From: Henckelia pumila
Taxonomy: Eukaryota; Streptophyta; Magnoliopsida; Lamiales; Gesneriaceae
DNA length: 64,000 nucleotides
Assembly (NCBI RefSeq): GCF_033568475.1
Contig: NW_027331831.1
Span: forward strand, 434,001 to 498,000
Direction of reading: 5' to 3'
Shown here: positions 24,127-35,615 of the stretch, piece by piece
Layout: every line of letters starts with the position of its first letter
How positions within the stretch are numbered: position 1 is the first letter of the stretch
The notes under the pieces: model-generated
What the model was told of the DNA's origin: nothing
The model's input: the letters and a program-made list of their open reading frames with translations, nothing else
Databases searched by the model: none
Position numbers and translations under genes: made by a program

Positions 24127-24495
24127 ATGCCGAGTCCAGGAGGAGATTTGGCTAAAGAGTTCAACGTTGCTTTGACCAGGGTTAGATCTCGCGAGTATGA
24201 GGATACGGTGTTTGGCCAAGTCATTGAAGAATGGAAAGAATTTGAAGAGCTGTGTCTCTATCTCTCTACTGTTCATCCACAAGGTTCGATGGACCTTGAG
24301 AGAGACTATGCTGTCCAGATGTGGATTTATGAGGAAAAGCTAGGGTCGACTGATCCGGTGAAGATCTTCAGTCCAGAGGGCTTGTATTTGATCTTGCTTT
24401 ACAAGGAGCTTGAAGGACTGGACCTTATCCGGTCAGAGGACATTGGCTTCGTTCGCTCTCCTACCAGAGAGCTTACGTTCTTCATGCTCTTATGA
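24127..24495 (+). CDS. Antisense ORF 1 in the SIRE element, 122 aa, unknown
   Basis: An intact ATG-started frame antisense to the element, between the accessory ORF and RNase H. The protein is acidic and amphipathic (for example VIEEWKEFEELCLYLS and LYLILLYKELEGLDLI). It has no signal peptide, no membrane segment and no motif I recognise. A TATAAATA box lies 64 bp upstream, with a short A-rich leader. That makes it look like a small gene unit rather than a chance ORF. It is one of only two undamaged frames in an element whose gag, pol and accessory frame are all broken. Whether it is expressed is unknown. Confidence 0.5.
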   Translation: MPSPGGDLAKEFNVALTRVRSREYEDTVFGQVIEEWKEFEELCLYLSTVHPQGSMDLERDYAVQMWIYEEKLGSTDPVKIFSPEGLYLILLYKELEGLDLIRSEDIGFVRSPTRELTFFMLL

Positions 24496-24970
24496 AAGAA
24501 TGCAGTTGAGAAGGAGATTTCTAAGGCAGTGTTAACCTTTGAAGCTCTTATGTAATCAAATTCTCCTGTAAAACTGATATTTGTATGAATGAAAATATTT
24601 TGCATATAATGTCTGATCTGAAATGATTCTCTGTCGTAAAGATAATACAAGTAGCATATGCACTCATAAATTTAATATAGATATCACACCATTTTACATA
24701 TCCGATGTCTGATTATTAGGAGTGATGTGACAAAAACGCGGATATTCATGAGTATGCATTGCAGGTGAAATAAGCTTAAAATGAAATAACTAATAGAAAA
24801 GTACGATTCAAAAAGTAACAGTTTCAAGCTTTCATTAAATGCCTAGTGCACGAATATCGATAAATTAGGCTTATCAGAGGTCTGTGCCAATATTTTGTAA
24901 ATATATTCTCGACGGTTCAGTGTGGGTGACTGTTGACCTACTGGACCTTTGGCCTTCAGATTTTCTTACC

Positions 24971-24978
24971 TATAAATA
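24971..24978 (+). promoter_or_regulatory. TATA box of antisense ORF 2
   Basis: TATAAATA, 64 bp before the ATG at 25035, the same distance as in antisense ORF 1. The 12-mer TAGGCTTATCAG lies upstream at 24866-24877. Confidence 0.55.
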
Positions 24979-25034
24979 TTGTGCCTCAGGCAAAATAGAA
25001 AAATCATAACTTAGTTTAAACAAAGAAAATCATT

Positions 25035-25415
25035 ATGAATGAGTCTGATTTTGAAAGAAGAAAGACCGTGTATAGAAATAGAGTTATTGCAAGAGGCATG
25101 CATATTTGGTTTCTTTTGGAGGGGATATGTTGCAACCTGCCTACTGGTTTACTTCTCATGGATCCACGAGTTGCTGAGGGGTTGCTGCGATGCAAACTTA
25201 CCTTACGTACTCAGAGCACTAGAGATGTGCTAAGGCATTCTGCTGTGAGACTCTTGATGTTTTTGGCAGAGAGAGATGAGATGCAGAACATCTATTTTGA
25301 GGATGATGTCTGCAGTGGTCAAGGTTCACTCACTCTCTGGATGATTGAGTGGAGTCGAGAGATGAGGACCAGAATCTCTACAGCTCATTACGAGTATATA
25401 CGAGGTAGGGGTTAA
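25035..25415 (+). CDS. Antisense ORF 2 in the SIRE element, 126 aa, unknown
   Basis: An intact ATG-started frame antisense to the element, ending 76 bp from the 3' end of the RNase H frame, which comes from the opposite strand. The protein is rich in Arg and Leu (LLRCKLTLRTQSTRDVLRHS, LLMFLAERDEMQ) and ends YEYIRGRG. No membrane segment or known domain is visible. It has the same upstream layout as antisense ORF 1, but the two proteins do not look alike. No function can be proposed. Confidence 0.5.
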   Translation: MNESDFERRKTVYRNRVIARGMHIWFLLEGICCNLPTGLLLMDPRVAEGLLRCKLTLRTQSTRDVLRHSAVRLLMFLAERDEMQNIYFEDDVCSGQGSLTLWMIEWSREMRTRISTAHYEYIRGRG

Positions 25416-25491
25416 TGTAAAATGCTTTAAGCATCGATGTAATGAAATTGTTTTAATGAAATGCAATATTCCCTCTAAACTAATGCTTATC

Positions 25492-28400
25492 TTAATTTAA
25501 TTCTATTAAGCCAAGTACATTGCGAAAATAAGAAAACTTAGCGTCCGATAGTGGCTTGGTGAAAATATCTGCTGTCTGTTGATCAGTAGATATGTAAATC
25601 ATCTGAATCTCCTTCTTTAGCACATGTTCTCTTATGAAGTGATTTCGTACATCAATGTGCTTTGTTCTTGAATGCATCACGGGATTCTGAGTGATTGCGA
25701 TTTCACTAGTGTTGTCGCAAAAAATAGGAGCTTCAATAAACTGTATTTCATAGTCTCGAATTTGTTGTTGTACCCATAGTATTTGAGCACAGCAACTGCC
25801 AGCTGCTAGATATTCAGCTTCAGCTGTAGAAGTGGCAATTGATGTTTGCTTCTTACGGAACCATGAAATAAGTCTGTCTCCCAGAAATTGACAAGATCCA
25901 CTAGTACTTTTTCTATCAATCTTGCACCCTGTATAATTTGCATCTGAATAACCAACAAGATTAAATTCTGAATCTTTGGAGTACCAAAGACCCACGTTTG
26001 TAGTGCCCTTAAGTTATTTGATAATTCGTTTAGCAGCTATATAATGAGATTGTTTTGGTGCTGCTTGAAACCTTGCACAAAGGCATACAACGAACATAAT
26101 ATCAGGCCTACTGGCCGTTAGGTAAAGTAATGAACCTATGAGACCTCGATACATTGTTACCTCAAATGGTGCTCCTGCTTCATCTTTATCAAGATTGATG
26201 GAAGCACTCATAGGAGTAGATATGGCAGAGCAATTCTCCATGCCAAACGTTTTGATGAGTTCTCTGGTATACTTAGCCTGATTTATGAAGATGCCATTTT
26301 CCAGCTGTTTCACTTGTAGCCCGAGAAAGAAATTCAATTCGCCCATCATACTCATCTCAAATTGTTCCTACATCAACTTAGATAATTTCTCGCATAAACG
26401 AGGATTATTTTATCCAAATATGATATCATCTACATAGATTTTAACAAGTAAAATATGATCTTCTTTAACAAATTTAAAGAGAGTTTTATCGACTGTTCCT
26501 ATGACAAAATTGTGATCTAATAGAAACTGTGATAAAGTGTCATACCAAGCCCTTGGTGCCTGTTTTAAACCATAAAAAGCTCTATCAAGATTAAAAACAT
26601 GATTAGGAGTCGAGGAGTTGATAAAACCTGGTGGTTGCTCAACATACACTTCTTCTTGAAGTAGCCCATTGAGGAAAGCTGACTTAACATCCATTTGATA
26701 AACTTTGAAGTTTTTGAAAGCAGCATATGCAAGAAATATCCCGATGGCTTCAAACCTTTCTACTGGAGCGAATGATTCGTCAAAGTCAATACCCCCCTCT
26801 TGTCTAAATCCTTGAGCAACCAGTCTTGCTTTGTTTCTAATCACTGTCCCATCCTTATTTAATTTGTTACGAAACACCCACTGGGTGCCTATATTTTTTT
26901 GGTTCTCCGATCGAGGAACTAGATTCCAAACTTTGTTTCTAGTGAACTGATTTAGCTCCTCTTGCATTGCTTCAATCCAGCTAGCATCTTGTAAGGATTC
27001 ATCTATGTGCATAGGCTCTAGCTGTGAAATGAAAACTGCATGCAATAGTTCATTAATCATTTGATTACGTGTACGGAGAGGGGCAATAGGGTTACCGATG
27101 ACCAGCTTGGGTGGATGACTTTTACTCCACCGAAGATTTGGTCCAAGGGGATTTGTGCCTTGATTTGTTGGAGTGTCATCCTCATTCCTGATTGTGATAT
27201 CGGGTTCAATGATTTCTTCCCTGATTCTCTGTTCTTCATGATCTTGATCTATTCTTCCTTCAGTGGGTTGGATGATTACTTCTTCCGATTCATCCCTTAT
27301 GATGGGAAGTTCATCACTTTCACTTTCATCATCTAGAACAGTTGATTCTAACATGTTTGCTAGATCTTTGATGTTAGTTTGAGACTTATCTGCACATACA
27401 GTAGTTTCATCAAAGATAACATGAATAGTTTCCTCTACCGTCAGTGATTTTTTGTTAAAAACTTTGTAAGCTCGACTGACTGAGGAATATCCAACAAATA
27501 TGCCTTCTTCTGCTTTTGCATCAAAGGCCGTTAAGCGGTGTTTTCCGTTATCATGAACGAAGCATATACAGCCAAATACTTTAAAGTATGAAACATCGGG
27601 TTTTGTGTCATTCCAGATCTCATATAGTGTTTTGTTGTGCTTCTTGTTAATCATAGATCTGTTTTGAGTGTAACATGCTGTGTTAATTGCCTCTGCCCAG
27701 AGTATTTAAGATACGTTGGAATCAGCAATCACAGTTCTAGCTGCTTCTTTAAGAGTTCTATTTCTTCTATCAGCAACACCATTTTTCTATGGGGTTCGAG
27801 CAGCAGACAACTCATGTTTGATTCCCTGGTCATCTAGATAGGATTCGAGGGTTTTGTTTAAAAATTCAGTGTCCCTATCACTCCTGATCCGATCTATCCC
27901 AGTACGTTTCTCATTTTGCAAGCGTTTACAAATCTTTATCAGGTGAGTAGTTGTTTGATCTTTGGACGATAAGAAAAGTACACAAGTGAAACGAGAGTAA
28001 TCGTCCACAATCACTAAGGTATATCTCATTCCCCCTAGGCTCCTGATCGGTATAGGACCAAATAGATCCACGTGTAACAGGTCTAAGCATTTAGAAAAAG
28101 ATATACACCCTTTGGTTTTAAAAGTAGCTCTCACTTGTTTGCTCTGCTGACAAGCCGAACAAACTCCATTCTTTTTAAAATCACCTTTGGGCAGGCCAAG
28201 AACCAAATCATATTTACTCAGATGTTCAATGGACTTAAAATTTAAATGATTGAGCCATTTATGCCATAACCACTGCTTATCATTTTGAGCAACAAAACAC
28301 GTAGGAACTGACGGTTTTTTACTTTTCCAATTTAGCCTACAAGTGTTTTGTTCTCTTAGTCCGGTTAACATAATATCACCATTACTAGATTTGATCATGC

Positions 28401-30777
28401 ATGTGTTCTTGTAAAATTCAACCGTGTAACCATTATCACATAGTTGACTAATGCTCATCAGATTATAACATAAGTTATCAAAAAGCAATACATCATTAAT
28501 AATAATATTACCATGAGTAATCTTACCCTTATCCACAGTCTTACCTTTTGAATTATCACCAAAATGATTTTAGGCTTTTTGTATTGTATGATTTCGGATA
28601 ATAGATTTTTGTTTCTAGTCATGTGTCTAGAGCATCCGCTGTCAAGATACCATGTTGTTTTTTCCATTGGACTATTCTTCTCGATTGATTTTACTGATAG
28701 TACCTACAAGAAGAATATATAACCTTGGTACCCTTATCTATTTGGGTTCGAACTGGATTAGACCTTTCGGGACCCACACCTGAATTACTCTAATAGTTTT
28801 ACCAGTATGTGCATCTATAAAGTGAGTCAGTCGAGGTGTACGATGTGTACTAGTGTGTGATCTGAATCTTACAGTGTGCTGTTTGAACTTTTGATCTTTG
28901 TTATCCAGTCTGTATCGTTTTTGAACAGGCATGTAATTGAAGTACTGGACTTGTGTCACCCGATGATTCCTGTACTTAGATTGACTTGGTTCAAACCTTG
29001 ACTATCCAAACTTAGATTGGTTTCCCTCTCTTTGTTCATTCAATCTAGATTTGTTCAATGTCTCTCTTTTTCTTGGATTCTGAGGCTCCACATATCCAAG
29101 TCTTTTATGCTTACCTTTGTTCTCATATTGACTTGACTGTCCATCATAGATCTTTGGTTCAGTATGTTCATATATCGTACTAGATCGAACAAATCTTATT
29201 ACATTAGGATCGTTCCCACTAGAATACGATTGAGTATTTTTCTTTGTAAGAATACATTCATTTGATCCATATCCAAGATCGGTTTTATCACCTGCTTGTT
29301 TCTGGTTCTCATGTATCTTATCCAAAGAGGTAGAAACCTTATTCCAAGAGTTGATTGTTTTAAGCAACTTTTGAGTTTCATACAAAGTGGCTTGAAATAC
29401 TCGTTTCATATCATCATTCTCAGCTGCTAGCAGGTTTAGCCTAGTCCTTAGACCGTCAAGTTCTTTTTGTTGCAAGCAACTAGATTCCCTTGACTTATCC
29501 ATGAGACACGTCTTTTCTATTTTTACTTCCTCAAATGATGTAGAAATCTTCTTATACTCAGTGACCATTTCATCAAGTGCTTGAACAAGTTCTTCTTGTG
29601 TAAATTCAGACGAGTTAAAGTTAAATACATCAGTATCATCTTCTTCACTCTGAGAATTAGCCATAAGACATTGTACTTGTTCTTCTTTACTTTCTTCGGA
29701 TGAGCTATCTGTATTTGATGACTCGGATTCTGTTTCTGCCCATTTGTTTTTTTCTTCGTTTGCAACTAGCACTTTTTGTTCCCTCTTCTTTTGGAATGTT
29801 CTTCTTCTTTACTTATCTTTCTTCTTTTCAACATGCTGCTTCCTCTCATCATTCTTAGGCCTGGTGCAATCTGCAATGAAGTGGCCTTGCTTGCCACAGT
29901 TAAAGCATGCAGGACCATCCTTTGTATGGTCTTGTTTATAATATGATTTGTTAAACTTAGTGTTATTCTTACGCATGAATTTACCAAACCTTTTAATGAA
30001 GAGAGACATCGCTTCTCCAATCATCTGCTCAGTTGTCTTCTTTGCTGATGCATCCTCAGTCGGTTGAGGTGAGATAGTTGATGTCAGTACTTTGGTGGGG
30101 TTCGAGATAGATGTATCTTCCTAAGTTCTGATTCCGAGTTCAAAATCGTACGCCTTGAGATCTGCGAATAAGTCATGAAGCTCCAGTTTGTTTAGATCCT
30201 TTGATTCACTCATACCTATGGTCTTGACATCCCATTCTCTGGGAAATGCTCGCATAACCTTCAAGGCAATTTCACGATTAGTATATATTTTTCCAAGAGC
30301 AATCAATTCACAAATAATATTGCTAAATCTTTCTTCAAATTCGGTCATTGTTTCTCCTGGTTTCATCTTGGCGTTGTCAAACATCTGAATGACTACAATG
30401 AGTTTGTTTTCTTTAGTTTGATCGTTCCCTTCGCACAGTTGAGTAAGTTTCTCCCAAATTTCTTTAGCGGTTGAGCACGTCTTGATCTTGCTAAACATGT
30501 TTTTGTCCAGCATTTTGTACAGTATATCTTTAGCCACATTGTCAAGATTTGCTTTCTTTTTGTCTTCATTACTCCATTCTGCTCTGGGTTTCTCAACCAT
30601 CTGTGGTTCGCCTCCTGATATGGCTATAGCCGTGTTGGCTTTGAGAATCTTCATGGGTCCGTCAGTGATGACGTACCACATATCATCATCTCGAGCAGAA
30701 ATATGTGTCTGCATAAGAATTTTCCAGTCATCATAATCTTCTTTAAATAACATGAGGATTTTGTTTAGTGAAGTCAT
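25492..30777 (-). pseudogene. SIRE gag-pol, broken by stops and frameshifts
   Basis: The gag start is at 30777 (MTSLNKILMLF). Gag (UBN2 type) is open to a TAG at 30121. The frame continues through a zinc knuckle CFNCGKQGHFIADC (about 29915) to TAA at 29809, then an acidic, coiled region (29772-29002). Protease has WYLDSGCSRHM (28667-28600). The GAG-pre-integrase and integrase core occupy 28536-27787, with DLFGP, DDYSR and a stop in the usual QKNG motif. Reverse transcriptase (27654-26014) has [11 protein letters not shown] and an intact YVDD at about 26420. RNase H (25995-25492) has GYSDANYTGC, STAEAEY and DIFTKPL. At least eight stops and two frameshifts, around the protease, disable it. It would have encoded the particle and the replication enzymes. 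Confidence 0.9.
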
Positions 30778-30821
30778 GATGAGTATCAACAGTAAAAAAA
30801 AACACCCTCTCTGATACCACT

Positions 30822-31998
30822 TGTTGGGGATCGTGTGTGTGTGTCGGGGGGGGGGGGGGGGGTGAATACACACTCTAAAAATATTTGGCGCTAATGCAAA
30901 ATGGTTGAGCAAATGTTAGTTCACTCAACCGATTTTCCTTTAATTTTCTAGAGATATAAGAGCCACTTTAAAATAGTGCGGAAACAACTCTTGCTATACT
31001 AGATGATAATGATGAAATCGTGTAATGCAGTAGCGTAAGTACGTAATGATATGTTTATGGATGTTCGGAGCTCAATCTACTACGTCACCTCTTCTTCCTC
31101 ACGGGAAGGATACACTAGAAGATTTTGGTTATTGCAACAGCGTGCAATACACTCGATCCAAGTTAGGACTTATCCAATGCCCAAGATGGAACTCCTAGAT
31201 TTACTGATAAGATTCTAAGTTCTTATCAAACTTTCTTCAGTTGATGATGATAATATTATAAGCTTCTTGAAGGCTTAAAATCTCAAATCCTTGTAGCAGA
31301 TAGTGTTATTCAAATAACGGCTATATTTGAGTAACCCTTGAAAAGATCTCTTCGTAGATCGGATAAGCTTTTTAGCGAAGGGTTGAGTGAGCAGTCGAGT
31401 ATTCAAGAAGTGTTTCAAGTGCTCAAGTATGCAAGTCTTTGTAATCGTTGCTCTCTATGATATATATAGCTGTTTGTCCAACGTTTTTTTCCTTTTGACA
31501 ATGGTAGAAAACGTTTAGAGTGCCAGATATCAGTCCTAGATTTGCGATATGCGATAATATCTTCTGAATATCTGTACTGGGAGCATCTTAAATTGTCTAT
31601 TTAATGTGTCGCTCACATTAAATGTTATTTATGGCTTTTCTTGCTTTATCAGACGGCTCCTTAAATACTTCGTCCTTTGCATCTAAGTTGTCTTGTCAAC
31701 TTTCTGAGAAACTGGGAATTCGTGACTTCTTGAGTACGATAGATATCATATCAACTTGTAAGTTCAGTAGATATCCTTGGTTTGATGACCCAGATCAGTT
31801 GAGCATACGTCGGTTGATATTCTTAGCTCGGTTGACATGCTAAGATCAGCTGATACTGCTTATTCAGTAGATATCTCTTGGTCAGCTGATGTGTTGGAGT
31901 CGGTAGACTTCTCTTGAATACCTGTTTTACATGGGATTGGCAGTCGTACTAAAACAACGAAGTATTGTTTTGTTATCATTAAAAGTTAGGATTCAACA
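30822..31998 (-). repeat. 5' LTR of the SIRE element
   Basis: 1,177 bp, copy of 19739-20938 with several small deletions. It contains an 18-G run at 30845-30862. A likely promoter TATA (minus strand GCTATATATATC) lies at about 31454-31468, followed downstream by the R/U5 region. Confidence 0.92.
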
Positions 31999-32002
31999 TA
32001 TG

Positions 32003-32300
32003 TGTTGGACTAGCAAGGGTGGATCCACATATAGTGGAACCCGGGATTTAGCCCGAGTGGCCCGAATTTTTTTTTAAAATTTTATATATATTAATTTTGG
32101 AAATTTTTGGATTATTTTGATAGTAGTTCGGGTGGTTCGATTCAAAAGATTAAGTAATTTTAGAGTTTAAAATTTTAGCCCGAGTAATTTAAAAATTCCG
32201 GTTCCGCCATTGTGGACTACCCATAGTTATGCCACTCTTTAATGTCTTCACGCCGCATAGTTAGGCCAATCATTTTATTTCTAATTTTTTTCTTCAAATT
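32003..32300 (+). repeat. TRIM-like LTR, right part after the SIRE insertion
   Basis: Continuation of the array: TGTTGGACTAG at 32003, then the hAT MITE (32014-32212), then ACTACCCATAGTTATGCCACTC. It runs on with the same words as the second LTR (TCTTCACG, CATAGTT) and fades into AT-rich DNA. The right boundary is approximate. Confidence 0.6.
32014..32212. mobile_element. hAT-type MITE
   Basis: A 199-bp element with ends CAAGGGTGGATCCA and, reversed, CAATGGCGGAACCG, the pattern of the plant CAGGGGCGGA hAT group. It is flanked by tggactag (32006-32013) and tggactac (32213-32220), an 8-bp duplication with one change. It sits inside the third TRIM-like LTR. Confidence 0.75.
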
Positions 32301-32878
32301 TCAAAATTTATAATTTCTTATAAAATCATCTCTTACTTTCTCTCAAAACTCAAAAGTCAAAACTACATTTTTTTTTTTATGTTTGTTATGGATTTTTTCA
32401 AAAATTATTTCTTTTTCAAATAAGTAAATTGTCCAATCACATGAAAATCATGTGTGTTGCCTAGTAAATTTCAAGGCTGGGTTGGGATAAATAATTATAA
32501 AATATTTTTATAATAGTGTTTTTATAAAAAAATATTAGAAATTTTAAGAGTAATTATATGTTTGGATAAATATTTTATAAAAACGTTTGCTAAGTTCAAA
32601 ATTTGATTGAACAACTGTTTTAATTAAATAAACGATTTTATAGCTAAAAATAATAAAGAAGATGTTTGGACAATTTTCTATAAAAACATCATAATTATTT
32701 TTTAGCCCACATTTTTCTAAAAAACACACCTCTAAAGTTTTCATTAAAATATGTACTTGTAGAGATGTTATTTTAAAAAAATCCAAAATCGTTTTACAAA
32801 AATTTATACAAACAAATTTTTTTCATTTAGAGAATACTAAAATGTTTTAAAAATATTTGTATAAACAAAGTCCTCTAT

Positions 32879-33103
32879 TAAGAGCTGGCATGCCGTACAA
32901 AAATACCGAATTATACCGATATCGTATCGAAATTTTTTCGATATACAGACATTTTTTTGGTATATCGAATTTTTTTTCGGTATCTATACGGTATCAATAT
33001 GGATTTTTTTCATACCAAAAATTTCAAAATTTTGGTATCGATACGGGTATGAATTTTTTTCATACCGATATTTTTATTACGGTATACCGAAAAACCACTC
33101 TTA
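32879..33103. mobile_element. Probable degraded hAT MITE with TATACCG repeats
   Basis: About 225 bp with ends TAAGAGCTGGC and, reversed, TAAGAGTGG. Both arms are filled with ATACCGAA/TTCGGTAT words. Flanks cctctatt and cttctatt could be an 8-bp duplication with one mismatch. The boundaries are uncertain by one or two bases. Confidence 0.5.
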
Positions 33104-35615
33104 CTTCTATTCAAGGTCATGCTACGTAGTAGTACCTTGTAATGTAATTTATTTCATTAATAATTCCCTTAGATTTATTTATTTATTATTGTTGTTGTTG
33201 TTATTATTATTGGTTTGAGAATTAAGCCTAGAATTTTAATGGAATTTCGAAAAGAAAAAGCTCTCGAAATTAATAAAAATTAATATATCTCCAAATATTA
33301 ATTAATTGAACATGACCTAAAGTTTTCCTATTAAAAAGACTAGTGTCTGACAGTAGGGCTACAAAGACAATATATATAACTCTCTGTTTGATCAACTAAT
33401 TATTTATAAACATAAAATGGTCCAATTATACAATTCGATGAACTCATTTATTACAACATTTCATGCCATTTTTCATGTTTATTTCCTTATGAATTAGTAA
33501 ATCAAAACAAAAAATTGCACTAACCATTCCAAGCAAACGCATCGGCTTAAATGGCAGGAATCTATAGACCATGACACGGAAATAATGTGGAAATGGAAAT
33601 GGGCTATTTGAGCCCACATTTATGCGACATTGAATTTGGAAGTGGGAAAATAAAGGAGTAATAAAGGAGTTATCCTCCAAGCAAGCCCATTAGAAAAAAT
33701 ATACGACCCCTCTCCAAGCCTATTTTTTTGGATTCACTACTTATGCATTCGTTAAGCTTAATTGAATGAATACATGATATTCCTTTTTTTAACACTACAT
33801 ATTTTCATTATTGCTAGTTCTAGAGTTGGGTTGGCTACCAACATAGAGTTTAACTAGCGCCTGAATAGGAAGTGGTGGTACCTATTCCCTACTGATCGTA
33901 GGAGAGGGCATGCCGGGGTGAAGAAGGTGGCTCCATACGGAAGGAACTTGGGGTTTTTAGGGGGGATGGTCGTATTTATTATAATGGCCATCTTAATATT
34001 TACTGTTTATTTATGGGTTAAAACGGACCTTTATCGCTCGGGTAGTGTTTGTGAGGGTTTTTAGGAAGTAATTATCAGCTTTTCTTTAACAAAATTTTGA
34101 AATTTTATTAAAAAAAAATTGAAAAGTACTTTTTAGAAATTCTCCAAAACACTATCTTACTCTGGTTTATCACCATCCAAAAGTATCTTGCTTATTTTCA
34201 AAGAGATTGAAGCTTTTGTGAACTAATAGCATGAGGTTTAAGAATTTATAGTCTCATTAATGGTCACAAATTGAGTTCGGGTATATATGGTTCCTAAATT
34301 TATATAGGTGATCTTATTCGTAAGTTGCAGCGTCATCACTATGTCAAAAGTTATATTTCATGGTTAATGTTACATGTTAAGTCTTATTCGGACGCACAAG
34401 TTTATTTAGATGTTTTCAAAAATTAAAAAAGAGTTGGTATTCTTGATTTTTTTTTGAGCACATATGGTATTCTTGATTTTTGAAGGTGTTAAAATGAGCA
34501 GTAGAATAAAATTTATTTTATGTAGGGACCGAATCTATTTCAAGTTTGTGCTTCAACTATTTCATCCTATATATGTTAACCAATTTTTTGCGTAAACATG
34601 AAAAATATAAATTAACATAGCATGTGACAAACAAGAGATTTTATTTAAATAAAGAATTTGTGATTATAACACAACTCATCACATTAAATCAAATTATATA
34701 TTCCCATGTGAATTCATTAATGCTGCCATAGATATTGTGGAGTTATAATGTTCAGATTTGGTGAAATTTTAGTCAAACTTGCAACTAATTTTTAACAGTA
34801 AAATGGAAGTTTGCTCTTCCACGAACTCAATATTCAATTTCAGACAACTTAGGCCAAGTGAAACTATTGTCTTCGAATCGACTAACAATTTTTTTTATTT
34901 TGATTATAAAAAAATTAAATTTAGTGATTAATATATTGTGGCCATGTGGGAGATTGAGTTAATCTTGGAAAGAGCGAACATTTTTGTACTCGGCCTTTAA
35001 TTTAATCACAGATTAACAGCCTAAGTCGTCCCAAAATCCATGTGAAGCCGAGCCCTCGCAACAATCTATAAAAATTAATGTTCTTTATAAATTATAAAAT
35101 AAATAAATACTATTTTTTTCCCGTTAAAATTAAACGAAACATATCAGATTGCACAATTTTGTCGTCTACACATAGGTACATGTATTTCGTGATTTTAAAT
35201 TTTAAGTTTAGTTTAGGACTTCATTTCCTAATTTGATCTTGTTCATGTTTATGGTCAAATTTTAAGCGCTTGATTCGATATTCCAGATCGAAAACTGAAA
35301 AAAAAATAATATTTTCATTATAAATTTAAACAAAATCTTTCTGATTTTAGTTGATGATTAAAAACGAGCAAAAGTCTACCCATTGTGAAAATCTATGCTG
35401 ACAGAAGGATTTATCCTTCTATATATCACCTGAATTGTGTAAGATTTGGCCACATGAAAGGATCATGATTGATTTAACCATATGAACAAATCATGGATTG
35501 AGTTCTCGCTAACTAAAAATATTGATCTCGGAGATGAATCTAAGAACTATTTTTTTTTTTTTTGATCTTATGTCATTCACCGCATAAATATATATGAATA
35601 TATATGTAGAGTTTC
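33104..35615. other. Intergenic DNA
   Basis: No established gene seen. A short TTG/TTA microsatellite lies at about 33185-33211. One short protein-like frame is listed separately (33858-34064). Confidence 0.5.
33858..34064 (+). other. Unexplained 68-codon membrane-protein-like frame
   Basis: An open stretch between a TAG at 33855 and a TAG at 34062 reads like real protein: a basic segment (NRKWWYLF, TDRRRGHAGVKK), then one strongly hydrophobic helix (MVVFIIMAILIFTVYLWV), then KTDLYRSG. It has no ATG at the start. The only in-frame ATG candidates begin at 33966 inside the open stretch. It may be an orphan exon or a remnant of a small membrane protein. I do not recognise the family, and chance is possible. 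Confidence 0.25.

Larger units (their letters stand above)
19739..31998 (-). mobile_element. SIRE/Maximus-type Ty1/copia retrotransposon, 12.3 kb
   Basis: The LTRs at 19739-20938 (1,200 bp) and 30822-31998 (1,177 bp) start TGTTG and end CAACA. A perfect 5-bp duplication, tatgt, flanks the element (19734-19738 and 31999-32003). Coding is on the minus strand. The primer-binding site next to the right LTR matches initiator-Met tRNA (TGGTATCAGAG, about 30810-30820), and the polypurine tract next to the left LTR is AAAAAGGGGGAAAT. Inside are gag, protease, integrase, reverse transcriptase and RNase H (30777-25492), in copia order. Then come 4.5 kb of extra sequence before the 3' LTR, holding an accessory sense ORF and two antisense ORFs. 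Size, gag wording and the extra 3' region fit the SIRE lineage. Confidence 0.93.

Noticed and set aside
32857-33129. 90-codon plus-strand ORF
   Set aside because: Made of the TATACCG/TTCGGTAT words of the probable MITE.
33830-34080. Plastid psbH-like insertion
   Set aside because: A few residues (KKVAPYG) recalled PsbH, but the rest does not fit and no neighbouring plastid sequence is present.
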